Source: Candidatus Cryptobacteroides avicola (GTDB lineage Bacteria > Bacteroidota > Bacteroidia > Bacteroidales > UBA932). From it: a stretch of DNA of 61,752 bases. The DNA lies in NCBI GenBank assembly GCA_017695115.1, contig JADILV010000007.1, positions 1-61,752 on the forward strand, read 5' to 3'. Shown one piece after another: positions 10,176 through 19,800 of this stretch. Position numbers and translations under genes: made by a program. The stretch's first letter is position 1; every line of letters starts with the position of its first letter. The notes under the pieces were generated by a model. That model did not search any database and was not told the origin of the DNA. It saw only the letters and a program-made list of their open reading frames with translations.

Positions 10176-10763
10176 TTACAGCCTTTTTAAGGCAAGCTTG
10201 ATAATCATTTCAAGGGATGCATCCTGCTGCTCTTTCAGTACTGCTGATACGGCCTTGTTTACATTGGCTTTCGTGAATCCCAGAAGTACGAGTGCTGTGG
10301 TAGCTTCCTGGACTATACTGTTGTCTGTCTGACTGAATATTGCAGGCGAGTCGGAACCGGCTCCTTTTACGACCTTGTCTTTAAGTTCCAGGATGAGTCT
10401 TTGGGCGCTTTTCAGTCCTATTCCTTTGATGCTTTTTATCCTGTTTATGTCTTCTGCTATTATTGCATTTCTGATTTCGTCAGAAGTCAGTGAAGACAAC
10501 ATCATCCGGGCTGTCGCCGCTCCTATTCCGGATACCCCTATGAGAAGTCTGAAAAGCTCACGTTCGTCCTTTGTCCCGAATCCATAGAACAGTTCTTCAT
10601 CTTCTCTCAGATAATGGTGAATGTAGACAGTAACGTCCTTTTTGTTTTCCAGCTGGGAGAATGTCTGGAGGGATATGAGTATCTTGTATCCTATACCGTG
10701 GCATTCTACGACGGCATCGGTTGGAGTCAGATCTTCAAGTGTTCCTTTTATATACTCTATCAT
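10176..10763 (-). CDS. ruvA: Holliday junction branch migration protein RuvA
   Basis: RuvA binds the four-way junction as a tetramer and recruits RuvB. The 195-residue protein has the three expected parts: an N-terminal OB fold (MIEYIKGTLEDL to FYGFGTKDERELF), tandem helix-hairpin-helix motifs (LIGVSGIGAATARMML and IKSIKGIGLKSAQRLILELKDK), and a flexible linker to a C-terminal RuvB-contacting three-helix domain (about 145-195). It ends against the parS/terminator palindrome and is divergent from sufS. In many bacteria ruvA and ruvB are adjacent; here they are about 9 kb apart. Confidence 0.95.
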   Translation of the reverse strand: MIEYIKGTLEDLTPTDAVVECHGIGYKILISLQTFSQLENKKDVTVYIHHYLREDEELFYGFGTKDERELFRLLIGVSGIGAATARMMLSSLTSDEIRNAIIAEDINRIKSIKGIGLKSAQRLILELKDKVVKGAGSDSPAIFSQTDNSIVQEATTALVLLGFTKANVNKAVSAVLKEQQDASLEMIIKLALKRL

Positions 10764-10858
10764 TGTGTTTTTGATTGAAATGTTTCAGTTGTCTTACGGC
10801 ATGCTCCGGCAAAATTAATCAAAATGAAGCTATTATTATAAGGTATTGATTCTTTTTC

Positions 10859-10866
10859 TAAATTTG
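10859..10866 (+). promoter_or_regulatory. -7 promoter box for the suf genes
   Basis: TAAATTTG fits TAnnTTTG and lies 23 nt before the sufS ATG at 10890. No clear -33 box was found at the usual distance. Confidence 0.5.
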
Positions 10867-10889
10867 CAGGTTCGTAAAAACAGTCTGAA

Positions 10890-12116
10890 ATGACAGCAGA
10901 GCAACTTAGAGAACAATTTCCGGCACTTGCAAGGAAAGTTTACGGCAGGGATCTGGTTTATCTTGACAATGCTGCTACGGCGCAGCGTCCGCGCAGCGTG
11001 ATTGACGAGTGGGAGAGACTTGCCGTGCAGTGTAATGCCAATATACACCGTGCCGTGCATTTCCTGGCTGACGAGGCTACACAGTCCTACGAAAAAGCAA
11101 GGGACACGGTCAGAACTTTCATAAATGCAAAAGAGAATGGAGAGGTTGTTTTTACTTCCGGAGCTACTGCAGCCGTCAATCTCGTTGCCTTTTCTTTTGG
11201 GGAAGCATTCATAAAGGAGGGGGATGAAGTTGTAGTTACAGAGTGTGAACATCATTCGAATATTGTCCCGTGGCAGATGATGTGTCTGAGAAAGGGAGTT
11301 GTACTGAAAGTCCTTCCGGTCGATGACAGGGGAGAGCTTGTCATGGAAATGCTTCCGGTACTGCTTACTGACAAGACGAAAATCGTTGCCGTCACCCATA
11401 TTTCAAATGTTCTCGGTATCCTTAATCCTGTAAAGGAAATAGTCAGAATATGTCACTCAAGGGAAATTCCCGTTCTGGTGGACGGGGCACAGGGAGTTGT
11501 CCATACTGATGTGGACGTGCAGGATACCGACTGCGATTTCTATGTATTTTCAGGACATAAGATATTTGCCGCTACAGGAACAGGTGTCCTTTACGGCAAG
11601 AGGAAATGGCTGGATATGATGCCTCCTTACATGGGAGGTGGGGAAATGGTCGGCACGGTACGCTTTTCCGGGACAACCTATGCTCCGCTTCCTCTTAAGT
11701 TCGAAGCGGGAACACAGAATTTTACCGGCATATCCACTTTGACGCCGGCCCTTGAACTTGCAGCCCGCATCAGATCTGATGTGCAGCTCAGAGAAAACGA
11801 GATTGCAGTACGTGATTATATGTTGGACACACTTGTTTCCGACAGTCGTGTAAAACTTTTCGGCCGCCCATCCGACAGTCAGAATAAAATACCTCTCTTT
11901 TCATTTTCAGTAAAAGGGGTGCATCACGAGGATCTGGCACTTATACTGGACAAGATGGGGATAGCTGCAAGATCAGGCCAGATGTGTGCCGAACCTCTTA
12001 TGGACAGGTTCGGAGTGACCGGAATGCTGAGGGTTTCATTTGCAGCATACAATACGTTACAGGAAGCTGAATACTTTATAAAATGCCTTGACAGGGCGAT
12101 AGGAATGTTACAGTAA
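10890..12116 (+). CDS. sufS: Cysteine desulfurase SufS
   Basis: SufS is a PLP enzyme that takes sulfur from L-cysteine for iron-sulfur cluster assembly, forming a persulfide on a catalytic Cys. That residue is Cys366 in RSGQMCAEPLM, with the short active-site loop typical of group II (SufS/CsdA) enzymes. The PLP Lys lies in FSGHKIFAATGTGVLYG, and ECEHHSNIVPWQ is the conserved cofactor-contact region. Length 408 is typical. sufE follows after 15 bp and a SufT-like gene after that. The scaffold genes sufB, sufC and sufD are not in this cluster. Confidence 0.94.
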   Translation: MTAEQLREQFPALARKVYGRDLVYLDNAATAQRPRSVIDEWERLAVQCNANIHRAVHFLADEATQSYEKARDTVRTFINAKENGEVVFTSGATAAVNLVAFSFGEAFIKEGDEVVVTECEHHSNIVPWQMMCLRKGVVLKVLPVDDRGELVMEMLPVLLTDKTKIVAVTHISNVLGILNPVKEIVRICHSREIPVLVDGAQGVVHTDVDVQDTDCDFYVFSGHKIFAATGTGVLYGKRKWLDMMPPYMGGGEMVGTVRFSGTTYAPLPLKFEAGTQNFTGISTLTPALELAARIRSDVQLRENEIAVRDYMLDTLVSDSRVKLFGRPSDSQNKIPLFSFSVKGVHHEDLALILDKMGIAARSGQMCAEPLMDRFGVTGMLRVSFAAYNTLQEAEYFIKCLDRAIGMLQ

Positions 12117-12131
12117 AAATATCTCCGATAT

Positions 12132-12548
12132 ATGGAAAAATCACTGCAAGATATTGAAAATGAGGTAATTGATGAATTTTCAATGTTTGATGAGTGGCTT
12201 GACAAATATGAATATCTCATCGAACTGGGAAAGTCACTGAAAGACTATCCTGAAACCGACAAGACAGATGATTATCTGATAAAAGGTTGTCAATCAAGAG
12301 TTTGGCTGAATTATAAAGTGGAGGACGGCAGGATTTACTTTAATGCCGACAGTGATGCCATCATAACCAAAGGCATAATCTCGCTTCTGATAAAGATCTA
12401 TTCAGGCAGGACCCCTGAAGAGATTCTTTCGTCGGATTTTTCCGTTGTAGACAGGATAGGTCTCAAGGAAAACCTGTCTCCTACAAGGGCGAACGGGCTT
12501 GTGTCAATGATAGCCAAGATCAAGGAAACGGCCGCTGAAAACATATAG
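12132..12548 (+). CDS. sufE: SufE family sulfur acceptor
   Basis: SufE accepts the persulfide sulfur from SufS and stimulates its turnover. The 138-residue protein has the SufE pattern: an N-terminal helical part with DKYEYLIELGKSL, then the segment IKGCQSRVWL in which Cys is the sulfur-accepting residue, then FNADSDAIITKGIISLLIKIYSG. It lies 15 bp after sufS and 28 bp before the SufT-like gene, consistent with one operon. Confidence 0.93.
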   Translation: MEKSLQDIENEVIDEFSMFDEWLDKYEYLIELGKSLKDYPETDKTDDYLIKGCQSRVWLNYKVEDGRIYFNADSDAIITKGIISLLIKIYSGRTPEEILSSDFSVVDRIGLKENLSPTRANGLVSMIAKIKETAAENI

Positions 12549-12576
12549 AACACAGACAGTAAAAGGAAAACTTAAT

Positions 12577-12879
12577 ATGGCGTTGGAAAGAGATATAATA
12601 ATGGCACTCAGACAGGTTTACGATCCTGAGATTCCGGTGAACATCTATGATCTGGGTCTGATATACGAGCTGAAAGTGGATGAAGGACATAATGTCTACA
12701 TACAGATGACACTGACTGCCCCCAACTGTCCTATGGCGGACTACGTAGTCGATGCGGTCAAGGCAGCAGTCGAGGATGTCCCTGGAGTAGTAAGCGCGAA
12801 GATAGAACTTGTCTTTGAACCTGTATGGGACAAGAGCCGTATGTCCGAGGAGGCTCTGGTCGAACTGGGACTTGACTGA
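12577..12879 (+). CDS. SufT/MIP18 family (DUF59) iron-sulfur assembly protein
   Basis: A 100-residue protein of the DUF59/MIP18 family, related to SufT and PaaD, which helps in maturation of iron-sulfur proteins. Seen: VYDPEIPVNIYDLGLIYEL at the N-terminus, the central TAPNCPMADYVVDAVKAAV with a conserved Cys, and a C-terminal VELVFEPVWDKSRMSEEAL-type tail. Its position after sufS and sufE supports a role in Fe-S cluster delivery. The exact biochemical step for this family is not settled. Confidence 0.85.
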   Translation: MALERDIIMALRQVYDPEIPVNIYDLGLIYELKVDEGHNVYIQMTLTAPNCPMADYVVDAVKAAVEDVPGVVSAKIELVFEPVWDKSRMSEEALVELGLD

Positions 12880-12920
12880 TATGCAGTAATTCCGGACTGA
12901 AGTCTTGGTGCAGGTATGTA

Positions 12921-13400
12921 ATGGAAGTGTATTTTTCACTCGGATCGAATCTCGGAGACCGTGAATCCAATATCCATAAGGCGCTGGAGCTTATGGACGG
13001 GGCTTTCGGAGTGCACTATGATGCACTTTCCTCCCTGCTTGAAACTGAACCGTGGGGATTTGATTCGGATGACCTTTTTTTGAACTGTGCCGTAAGGTAT
13101 ATTCTGGACCTGCCATGTCAGGAGATTCTGTCGAAGTGCAAGATGGTTGAAATCATGATGGGGAGAAGTGTGCATTGTCCTGAATTCAGTTCCGACGGGG
13201 AGAGAATATACCGTTCCAGGATTATGGATATTGATATTTTGTTCTACGGGGAACATAGGATAGATACTGACAGTCTGAAAGTTCCGCATCCGCTGATGGG
13301 TCAGAGGGATTTCGTGATGGTTCCTTTGGGGGAAATAGTTTCGGACAGAATCAGAAAGGCGTTTCCCGATATTTTCCCGACAGATTCCACGGCTGTATAG
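12921..13400 (+). CDS. folK: 2-amino-4-hydroxy-6-hydroxymethyldihydropteridine pyrophosphokinase
   Basis: FolK transfers pyrophosphate from ATP to 6-hydroxymethyl-7,8-dihydropterin, a late step in folate synthesis. The 159-residue protein shows the family landmarks: N-terminal SLGSNLGDRESNIHKALELM, ETEPWGF, then RSRIMDIDILFYG with the metal-binding DxD, and HPLMGQRDFVMVPLGEI near the end. It stands 41 bp after the SufT-like gene. No other folate gene is nearby. Confidence 0.94.
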   Translation: MEVYFSLGSNLGDRESNIHKALELMDGAFGVHYDALSSLLETEPWGFDSDDLFLNCAVRYILDLPCQEILSKCKMVEIMMGRSVHCPEFSSDGERIYRSRIMDIDILFYGEHRIDTDSLKVPHPLMGQRDFVMVPLGEIVSDRIRKAFPDIFPTDSTAV

Positions 13401-13458
13401 TGACGGCGGCATTATGACAGTTTTTATCCGGGATGATACCTTATTACGATAATATTCC

Positions 13459-13466
13459 TATTTTTG
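13459..13466 (+). promoter_or_regulatory. -7 promoter box for glyS
   Basis: TATTTTTG fits TAnnTTTG, 47 nt before the glycyl-tRNA synthetase ATG. The leader between them is AT-rich. Confidence 0.5.
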
Positions 13467-13513
13467 CAGGCTGTAAGTTTTTGAATGAAATAATTGGATA
13501 AAAAGATATTTTT

Positions 13514-15055
13514 ATGACACAGGATGAACTTTTCAAGACTCTGGTTGCACACTGCAAGGAGTACGGTTTCATTTTCCCTTCAAGCGAGATCTATGACGGA
13601 CTTGCCGCCGTGTATGATTACGGCCAGATGGGCGTAGAACTGAAGAACAATATAAAGAGATACTGGTGGGAGGCCATGGTAAGGCTTCATGAGAATATAG
13701 TCGGAATAGACTCGTGCATCTTCATGCATCCTAAGATCTGGGAGGCCTCAGGTCATGTAGGAGCGTTCAATGATCCTCTCATAGACAACAAGGACTCGAA
13801 GAAGAGATACCGTGCAGACGTGCTGATCGAGGACTATATCGCCAAGCTGGAGGAAAAGATAAAGAAAGAGGTGGAGAAGGCCCGCAAAAAGTTCGGTGAT
13901 GCATTCGACGAGGCCAAGTTCATGGAGACAAACCCGAATGTCCTCCGCAACAAAGCAAAAATCGACGAGGTGCGCAAGAGGATGTCAGATGCCCTCAATG
14001 CCAATGACCTCAACGAGCTCCGCCAGATCATCCTGGACTGCGAAATAGTATGTCCTATATCAGGTACCAAAAACTGGACAGAGGTACGTCAGTTCAACCT
14101 CATGTTCAGTACGCAGCTCGGAAACACTTCCGACGACACGAACGTCATCTATCTCCGTCCGGAAACAGCCCAGGGTATTTTCGTCAATTATCTGAATGTA
14201 CAGAAGACAGGACGTATGAAGATACCTTTCGGTATCGCCCAGATAGGAAAGGCTTTCAGAAACGAGATCGTCGCCCGTCAGTTCATCTTCAGAATGAGGG
14301 AATTCGAGCAGATGGAGATGCAGTTCTTCATCAAGCCGGGGACTGAGCTTGACTGGTTCAAGACATGGAAACAGAACCGTCTTGCATGGCACGAGGCTCT
14401 CGGAATGGGAGAAGGCAACTACCGTTTCCACGACCATGAGAAACTTGCGCACTATGCAAATGCCGCTACGGATATCGAGTTCAACTTCCCGTTCGGCTTC
14501 AAGGAGCTGGAGGGAATCCACTCAAGGACCGACTTCGACCTCGGAAACCATCAGAAGTTCTCCGGCAAGAAAATCCAGTATTTCGACCCTGAAAGCGGGG
14601 AAAGTTATACACCGTATGTCATCGAGACTTCCATCGGTGTGGACAGGATGGTGCTCGCAGTACTTTCGAATTCTTATCATGAAGAGAAACTTGAGAACGG
14701 CGAAAGCAGGGTAGTGCTCAGCATCCCGGCTCCTCTCGCACCGGTGAAGGTGGCGGTGCTTCCTCTTATCAAGAAAGACGGTCTTCCTGAGCTTGCGCAG
14801 ACTATCATGGATGATCTCAAGTATGACTTCAACTGCCAGTATGACGAGAAAGACAGTATAGGAAAGAGATACCGCCGTCAGGATGCCATCGGAACACCGT
14901 TCTGTGTGACAGTTGACCATGACTCGCTCGTCGACCGGTGCGTGACTGTCCGCGACCGCGACACCATGACCCAGGAAAGGGTGAAAATCGAGGACCTGCA
15001 CAGCATCATAGGAAAGAAAGTCAATATGAGCAACCTGCTCAGGAAACTTAAGTAA
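13514..15055 (+). CDS. glyS: Glycyl-tRNA synthetase, class II dimeric type
   Basis: This enzyme charges tRNA-Gly. It is the single-chain alpha2 type, not the alpha2beta2 type of most Gram-negatives. Class II motifs are visible: motif 1 in the N-terminal KNNIKRYWWEAMV region, motif 2 around FRNEIVARQFIFRMREFEQMEMQFF, and motif 3 in ETSIGVDRMVLAVL, followed by an anticodon-binding domain (LAPVKVAVLPL to the end). An insertion with charged helices (about residues 105-175) separates the early strands, as is usual. Length 513 is normal. The last base of its stop is the first base of the next gene's ATG. Confidence 0.95.
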   Translation: MTQDELFKTLVAHCKEYGFIFPSSEIYDGLAAVYDYGQMGVELKNNIKRYWWEAMVRLHENIVGIDSCIFMHPKIWEASGHVGAFNDPLIDNKDSKKRYRADVLIEDYIAKLEEKIKKEVEKARKKFGDAFDEAKFMETNPNVLRNKAKIDEVRKRMSDALNANDLNELRQIILDCEIVCPISGTKNWTEVRQFNLMFSTQLGNTSDDTNVIYLRPETAQGIFVNYLNVQKTGRMKIPFGIAQIGKAFRNEIVARQFIFRMREFEQMEMQFFIKPGTELDWFKTWKQNRLAWHEALGMGEGNYRFHDHEKLAHYANAATDIEFNFPFGFKELEGIHSRTDFDLGNHQKFSGKKIQYFDPESGESYTPYVIETSIGVDRMVLAVLSNSYHEEKLENGESRVVLSIPAPLAPVKVAVLPLIKKDGLPELAQTIMDDLKYDFNCQYDEKDSIGKRYRRQDAIGTPFCVTVDHDSLVDRCVTVRDRDTMTQERVKIEDLHSIIGKKVNMSNLLRKLK

Positions 15056-15264
15056 TGATGAATAAAAGTGTTCTGACGATTGTCAGGCTGGCGTTTTTTT
15101 CGCTGATGCTGGTGGCTCTGGTGGTACTCATGATTCTGAATATCGTAGAGAACGGCATCAGGACCGGGACAGACAAGATACTTCTGGCCATATTCATAGT
15201 CCTTATACTATGGGCAGGGGCCAGAATATTCGGTCTGATCAACAGCTTGAGAAACAGTAGATAA
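15055..15264 (+). CDS. Small two-helix membrane protein of unknown function
   Basis: A 69-residue protein with two predicted membrane segments, about 9-31 and 41-60, joined by a short loop (ENGIRTGTDK). No family was recognised. The ATG overlaps the glyS stop by one base (TAATG), with a second ATG directly after, so it is likely translationally coupled to glyS. A tiny membrane passenger of an aminoacyl-tRNA synthetase gene has no obvious known role. Confidence 0.7.
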   Translation: MMNKSVLTIVRLAFFSLMLVALVVLMILNIVENGIRTGTDKILLAIFIVLILWAGARIFGLINSLRNSR

Positions 15265-15305
15265 AATGCTCGGGCTGTCGTGTTTCAAGCATCGGGCAAA
15301 CGGTC

Positions 15306-15851
15306 ATGATGGATGAGAAGAAAATAATTAAAGAAATAAAGTCGGGGGGGGGTAGCAAAAATTTCCGGATACTGTACGATTATTATTTCGATACTTTATT
15401 CCATTTCATATACCGGTATGTAAAATCTTATGATACAGCCAAGGAAATAGCACATGATGCTTTTGTAAAATTGTGGCTGCACAGGCATAGTCTTGATGAA
15501 ACGCGCTCGGTCAGGGCATATCTTTTTACTATATGCCGTAACCAGCTGATAAAGGAATTCAGAAGGCAGATCAGGAACCCTCTTTTGAGAAACTATATTG
15601 ATTTTACAGAGAGTCTGTCTGTTGAATCAAAGATATCCTGTGATTTCGATACATACGTCAATGCAATCAATGATGCTGCGGAACATCTGTCTCCGCGGCA
15701 AAGGGAGATTTTCTTCTTGAACAGGCGTGAAGGACTCCCGGTCCAGGAGATAGCAGAAAGGTTGTCCATAAGCGAGCAGGTTGTCAGGAACCAGCTTTCC
15801 GCGGCAACGAAGAAAGTAAAGTCCGTGCTTATGACAATGATGTCTGACTAA
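15306..15851 (+). CDS. ECF RNA polymerase sigma factor, FecI-like
   Basis: A 181-residue group 4 sigma factor with region 2 (about 24-95, including DTAKEIAHDAFVKLW and VRAYLFTICRNQLIKEFRR) and region 4 (about 125-178, LSPRQREIFFLNRREGLPVQEIAERLSISEQVVRNQLSAATKKVK). It is followed by a FecR-type anti-sigma factor and an STN-bearing SusC, the standard trans-envelope signalling set by which Bacteroidota turn on a glycan locus when the substrate binds outside. Codons 13-16 are built from a run of nine G at 15344-15352. A change in that run would frameshift the whole protein, so expression could be phase variable. Confidence 0.93.
   Translation: MMDEKKIIKEIKSGGGSKNFRILYDYYFDTLFHFIYRYVKSYDTAKEIAHDAFVKLWLHRHSLDETRSVRAYLFTICRNQLIKEFRRQIRNPLLRNYIDFTESLSVESKISCDFDTYVNAINDAAEHLSPRQREIFFLNRREGLPVQEIAERLSISEQVVRNQLSAATKKVKSVLMTMMSD
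15344..15352 (+). repeat. Poly-G tract (G9) in the sigma factor gene
   Basis: Nine consecutive G encode part of Ser-Gly-Gly-Gly near residues 13-16. Gain or loss of one G truncates the sigma factor almost at its start. Homopolymer tracts of this length at 5' ends of genes are typical sites of slipped-strand phase variation. Confidence 0.85.
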
Positions 15852-15901
15852 AAAAACGGGTTTCGTATGTTATAAATCCGCGAGATGTGGATATATAGGG
15901 T

Positions 15902-16822
15902 ATGAAACACCTTATTGACAAATACAGATCAGGGGACATATCACCGGAAGAACTTGATATCCTTTCAGATATGGTATCAAAAACTTCCGATGAAGAATTG
16001 TCGGATATTCTTCATGAAGACTGGTATGCATTCTCTTCGGACAAACAGCGCAGGACAGTCCTCCTGTCGGGATTTTTCCAGAAAAAACATCTTTCCGGTA
16101 TTGCAGCGGGAATCATGCTTGTGATTTCCGCAGGGCTTGCTTTAAGCCTTGCCGGCCTTCGCAGTGAACAGAAGCAAATGGCCGTCAGGCTTGTGACAGT
16201 ATCTTCAGAAGGGGCCGGGCAGTCGACCGTCACTTTGCCTGACGGGTCAAAAGTTATACTCAATACCAGGTCAACCATCACATATCCTTCTGATTTCGGA
16301 TTGGATTCCAGAGAAGTGGAACTTTCCGGAGAAGGATATTTTGACGTAGCGAAAGATCCCGATAAAAAATTCATTGTGAATGCTCCGGGAATGGAGATTA
16401 CCGTACATGGCACCAAGTTCAACGTATATGCATATCCGGACGCTGACATGTCTGAAATGTCTCTTGTAGAAGGAAGCGTCAGCTTGAGGAGCGGGGAGTC
16501 TGTAATTGACGTAGAACCGAATGAGAAGGTATGTGTGACCAGGAATACAGGTAGAATGAACCTTATCAAGACAGACAATGAAATCGAGACATTATGGCTG
16601 CATGACAGGATAGTGTTTATCAATGACCCTCTCTACAAGGTATTTGATGTCCTGCAGAGATGTTTCGGGGTACAGATAGAGTGTTCGGATAATGTAAACC
16701 TTTCAGACCGGTATACCGCAACATTCAAAGACAAGAGGATAAGCGACATACTCGAAGTCATCAAAATGCACTACGGCTTTTCATACGAACACGACGGACA
16801 TATTATTCGGATTGACAGGTAG
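15902..16822 (+). CDS. FecR family anti-sigma factor
   Basis: A 306-residue inner-membrane protein. The cytoplasmic N-terminal part (1-60) would hold the ECF sigma factor, one membrane helix lies at about 62-84, and the periplasmic part carries the FecR domain (TVTLPDGSKVILNTRSTITYP to GTKFNVYAYP) and a C-terminal STN-like DUF4974 segment (FINDPLYKVFDVLQRCFGVQIE). It is expected to receive a signal from the STN domain of the SusC protein encoded 44 bp downstream and to release the sigma factor. The gene is 50 bp after the sigma gene. Confidence 0.92.
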   Translation: MKHLIDKYRSGDISPEELDILSDMVSKTSDEELSDILHEDWYAFSSDKQRRTVLLSGFFQKKHLSGIAAGIMLVISAGLALSLAGLRSEQKQMAVRLVTVSSEGAGQSTVTLPDGSKVILNTRSTITYPSDFGLDSREVELSGEGYFDVAKDPDKKFIVNAPGMEITVHGTKFNVYAYPDADMSEMSLVEGSVSLRSGESVIDVEPNEKVCVTRNTGRMNLIKTDNEIETLWLHDRIVFINDPLYKVFDVLQRCFGVQIECSDNVNLSDRYTATFKDKRISDILEVIKMHYGFSYEHDGHIIRIDR

Positions 16823-16866
16823 CGTAAAAGACCGTAAACCAGACAATAACCGACATTAACCACATA

Positions 16867-19800
16867 ATGATGACCAATATGAAACAGTACTTTTTCCAAC
16901 GGATTCCGTTGATGGTGCTCGTCTTCCTGTTTCTGGCCGCTCCGGCCTTTGCCCAGAGAGACTCAGTGACCGTCAGCCTCCGGGATGCTTCTTTGAAAGA
17001 GCTTTTCAAGGCTATTGAAGAGCAGACTACCTACAGTTTTTCTTACAGGGATTCTGAAATTGAAGGCAAGGCGCCTGTGACAATATCCGTAACGGACATG
17101 TCCCTACAGGATCTGCTTACTTCTGAGCTTTCCAAGGCGGGGTTGAAATATACTGTCGTAAATGACAAGATAGTCGTCACTCCTGCGTTGCGGAGACAGG
17201 ATGCCGGACAGATACATTTGTCAGGAACCGTAAAAGACAGATCGGGACAGCCTGTAATCGGTGCGTCTGTTATGATCAAAGGCTCAAAGACAGGTGTTGT
17301 GTCGGATCTGGACGGAAGATTTGTCATTGACGTGCATAAAGGAGACATACTCCAGTTCCTGTCCCTGGGTTATCAGACAGAGGAGTATAGGGTTACAGGC
17401 CTGGCTGAGGTAGAGATACTTATGGAAGACGATTATGAGATGCTGGAAGAAGCCGTTGCCGTAGGATACGGCACGACCTTGAGAAAAAACCTTACCACCT
17501 CTGTCGCTACGGTCAAGCCGGACAGGATATCACAGGCGGCTTCAAGCAATGTCTCACAGCTGCTGATGGGACAAGCTGCCGGACTGAGGGCAAATATAAG
17601 CAGCACTCAGCCAGGAGGCAATGTAGACATTTCAATCCGCGGAGGCGGTACCCCTATATACATTGTAGACGGTATAATGATGCCTGAAGGTTCGCTTGAA
17701 GTCGGACATGGTACAATCGAGACGCCGAATTCTATCAACAGGGCCGGACTTGCCGGACTCAACCCTGGGGATATAGAGTCAATCGAAGTCCTGAAAGACG
17801 CATCTGCCGCCATTTACGGTATCAATGCCGCCAACGGAGTCATTCTCATTACGACCAAGAAAGGTTCGGAAGGGGCACCGAGAGTCACTGTAGAGACCAA
17901 TTATTCTTTTGTGAGGAACTACAAATATCTCCAGCCGCTGTCTTCTCAGGAGTATATGAATTTTGCCAATGTGTTCAGCAAGGAGAGCTATCTCCTTAAT
18001 CATGATATGTATCCTTACGGAAGCAACCAATACGATGGAGGATGGTCTCCGGTATTCTACCCCGACCAGATAGCGAATGCGACCAATACGGACTGGCTTG
18101 ACTATATTCTGCGTCCTGGTAGCATCAACAACCATTCGGTTTCCATTACAGGAGGATCAAAATATATCAAATACTATATAGGAGCAAACTATTATGACCA
18201 GGTAGGAACCGTCATCAATTCAAGCATGAGGAGGTATACCCTCAGGACGAATCTCAGTGCGCAGATTTTTCCTTTCATGAAGGTTACTACAATCATGAAT
18301 ATCAATTCCAATGAGTTTGTCAACTCCAATGCGGATGGAGGAGGGGCAGGAGGAGTAGGGAAAGATGCCTTACAGTCTGCGCTGATGTTCCCTCCGAACT
18401 ACACCGTGTACGATGACGAAGGAAACTATATGCGGTATCGCTCGACGGCCAATCCGGCAGAAATGAGTCTTTATAACGATAACACCGAATCGTCAGGCTG
18501 GTATGCCAACATATCTGCAGACATCAATATATGGAAAGATTATCTGGTGCTGAGAGGGGTTTACGGCCTTAACCGCGAACATTCCAAAAGATCTCTCTAT
18601 ATTCCTACGACCATGATGTGGTATGAAGTGGCCGGCGTATCAAGAGGCCATATCGGAGAGGCTTCCCGTGACGATCAGACAATAGAAGGTATGCTGATGT
18701 ACAAACAGAAGTTCGCCGATATGGTGAATGTAGAAGCCGTGCTCGGAATGGGACTTTACAACCAGTCCGGTACAGGAATGGATGTGGATTTTAAAAATGC
18801 AAATGACAATATTGGGCCGGACAATATAGCTGCGGCAGAAGGTCCGTTCACTCCGACCTCTTCTAAATGGGCGAACGAGAAAAGGTCGCAGTTCGGCAGG
18901 CTGTCTGTTGATTTGCTGGACAGATATGTAATATCCGCTTCAGTCAGGCGGGACGGTACGGACAAGTTCTTTCCGTCCAAGAAGTATGCATGGTTCCCGT
19001 CCGTTTCCGTTGCATGGAAACTGTCGAATGAAAAATTCATGGAAAGGATAGGATGGCAGGATCTTTTGAAAATCAGAGCCAGCTATGGCGTGACCGGAAG
19101 GGACAATCTCGGGACTTCATTGTACGGACTTTATACCATGGCTCCGAATTACGTGAAATTCGACAATAACAGCGTAAACTATATTCCGTATATAAAATCC
19201 GGGACCGATTATCCGGACGTGACATGGGAGAAGACCATAATGAAGAATGTCGGTATGGACTTCTATCTGTTCAAGAACAGGTTCTGGGGAAGTGTGGATG
19301 TTTTCCGCAACGATGTGACCAATCTTCTTGGCGAAGCACCGGGCGAGCCTCTGAGCATGGTAGGAGTCAGGCCGGTCAATTACGGACATTATTACCGTTC
19401 GGGTGTAGATATAGCACTCAATTCCGTGAATGTGAAGACGGCAGGCGGCTTTACCTGGTCTTCCATGCTGACACTTACACATTACAACATGTACTGGCTG
19501 GAAAGGACCGAGAATTACGATTATCAGGAATACCAGATCCGGGATAAAGAGCCTATGAACGCCAATTATTACTATCATGTAACAGGCATCATCAATGCCG
19601 ACCGGTCCAATATGCCAGAATCGCAGCTGAGCCTTGGAGAAAATTCCCAGATGCCGGGATATCCTATAATCGAAGACAGGAACAAAGACGGCGTTATCGG
19701 AGTAGAAGACATTTATATGGATGATGTACTTCCTAAAATAAGCATAGGTTTCGGAAATACTTTTTCATATAAGAACTTCGATCTGGACATATTCCTTTAC

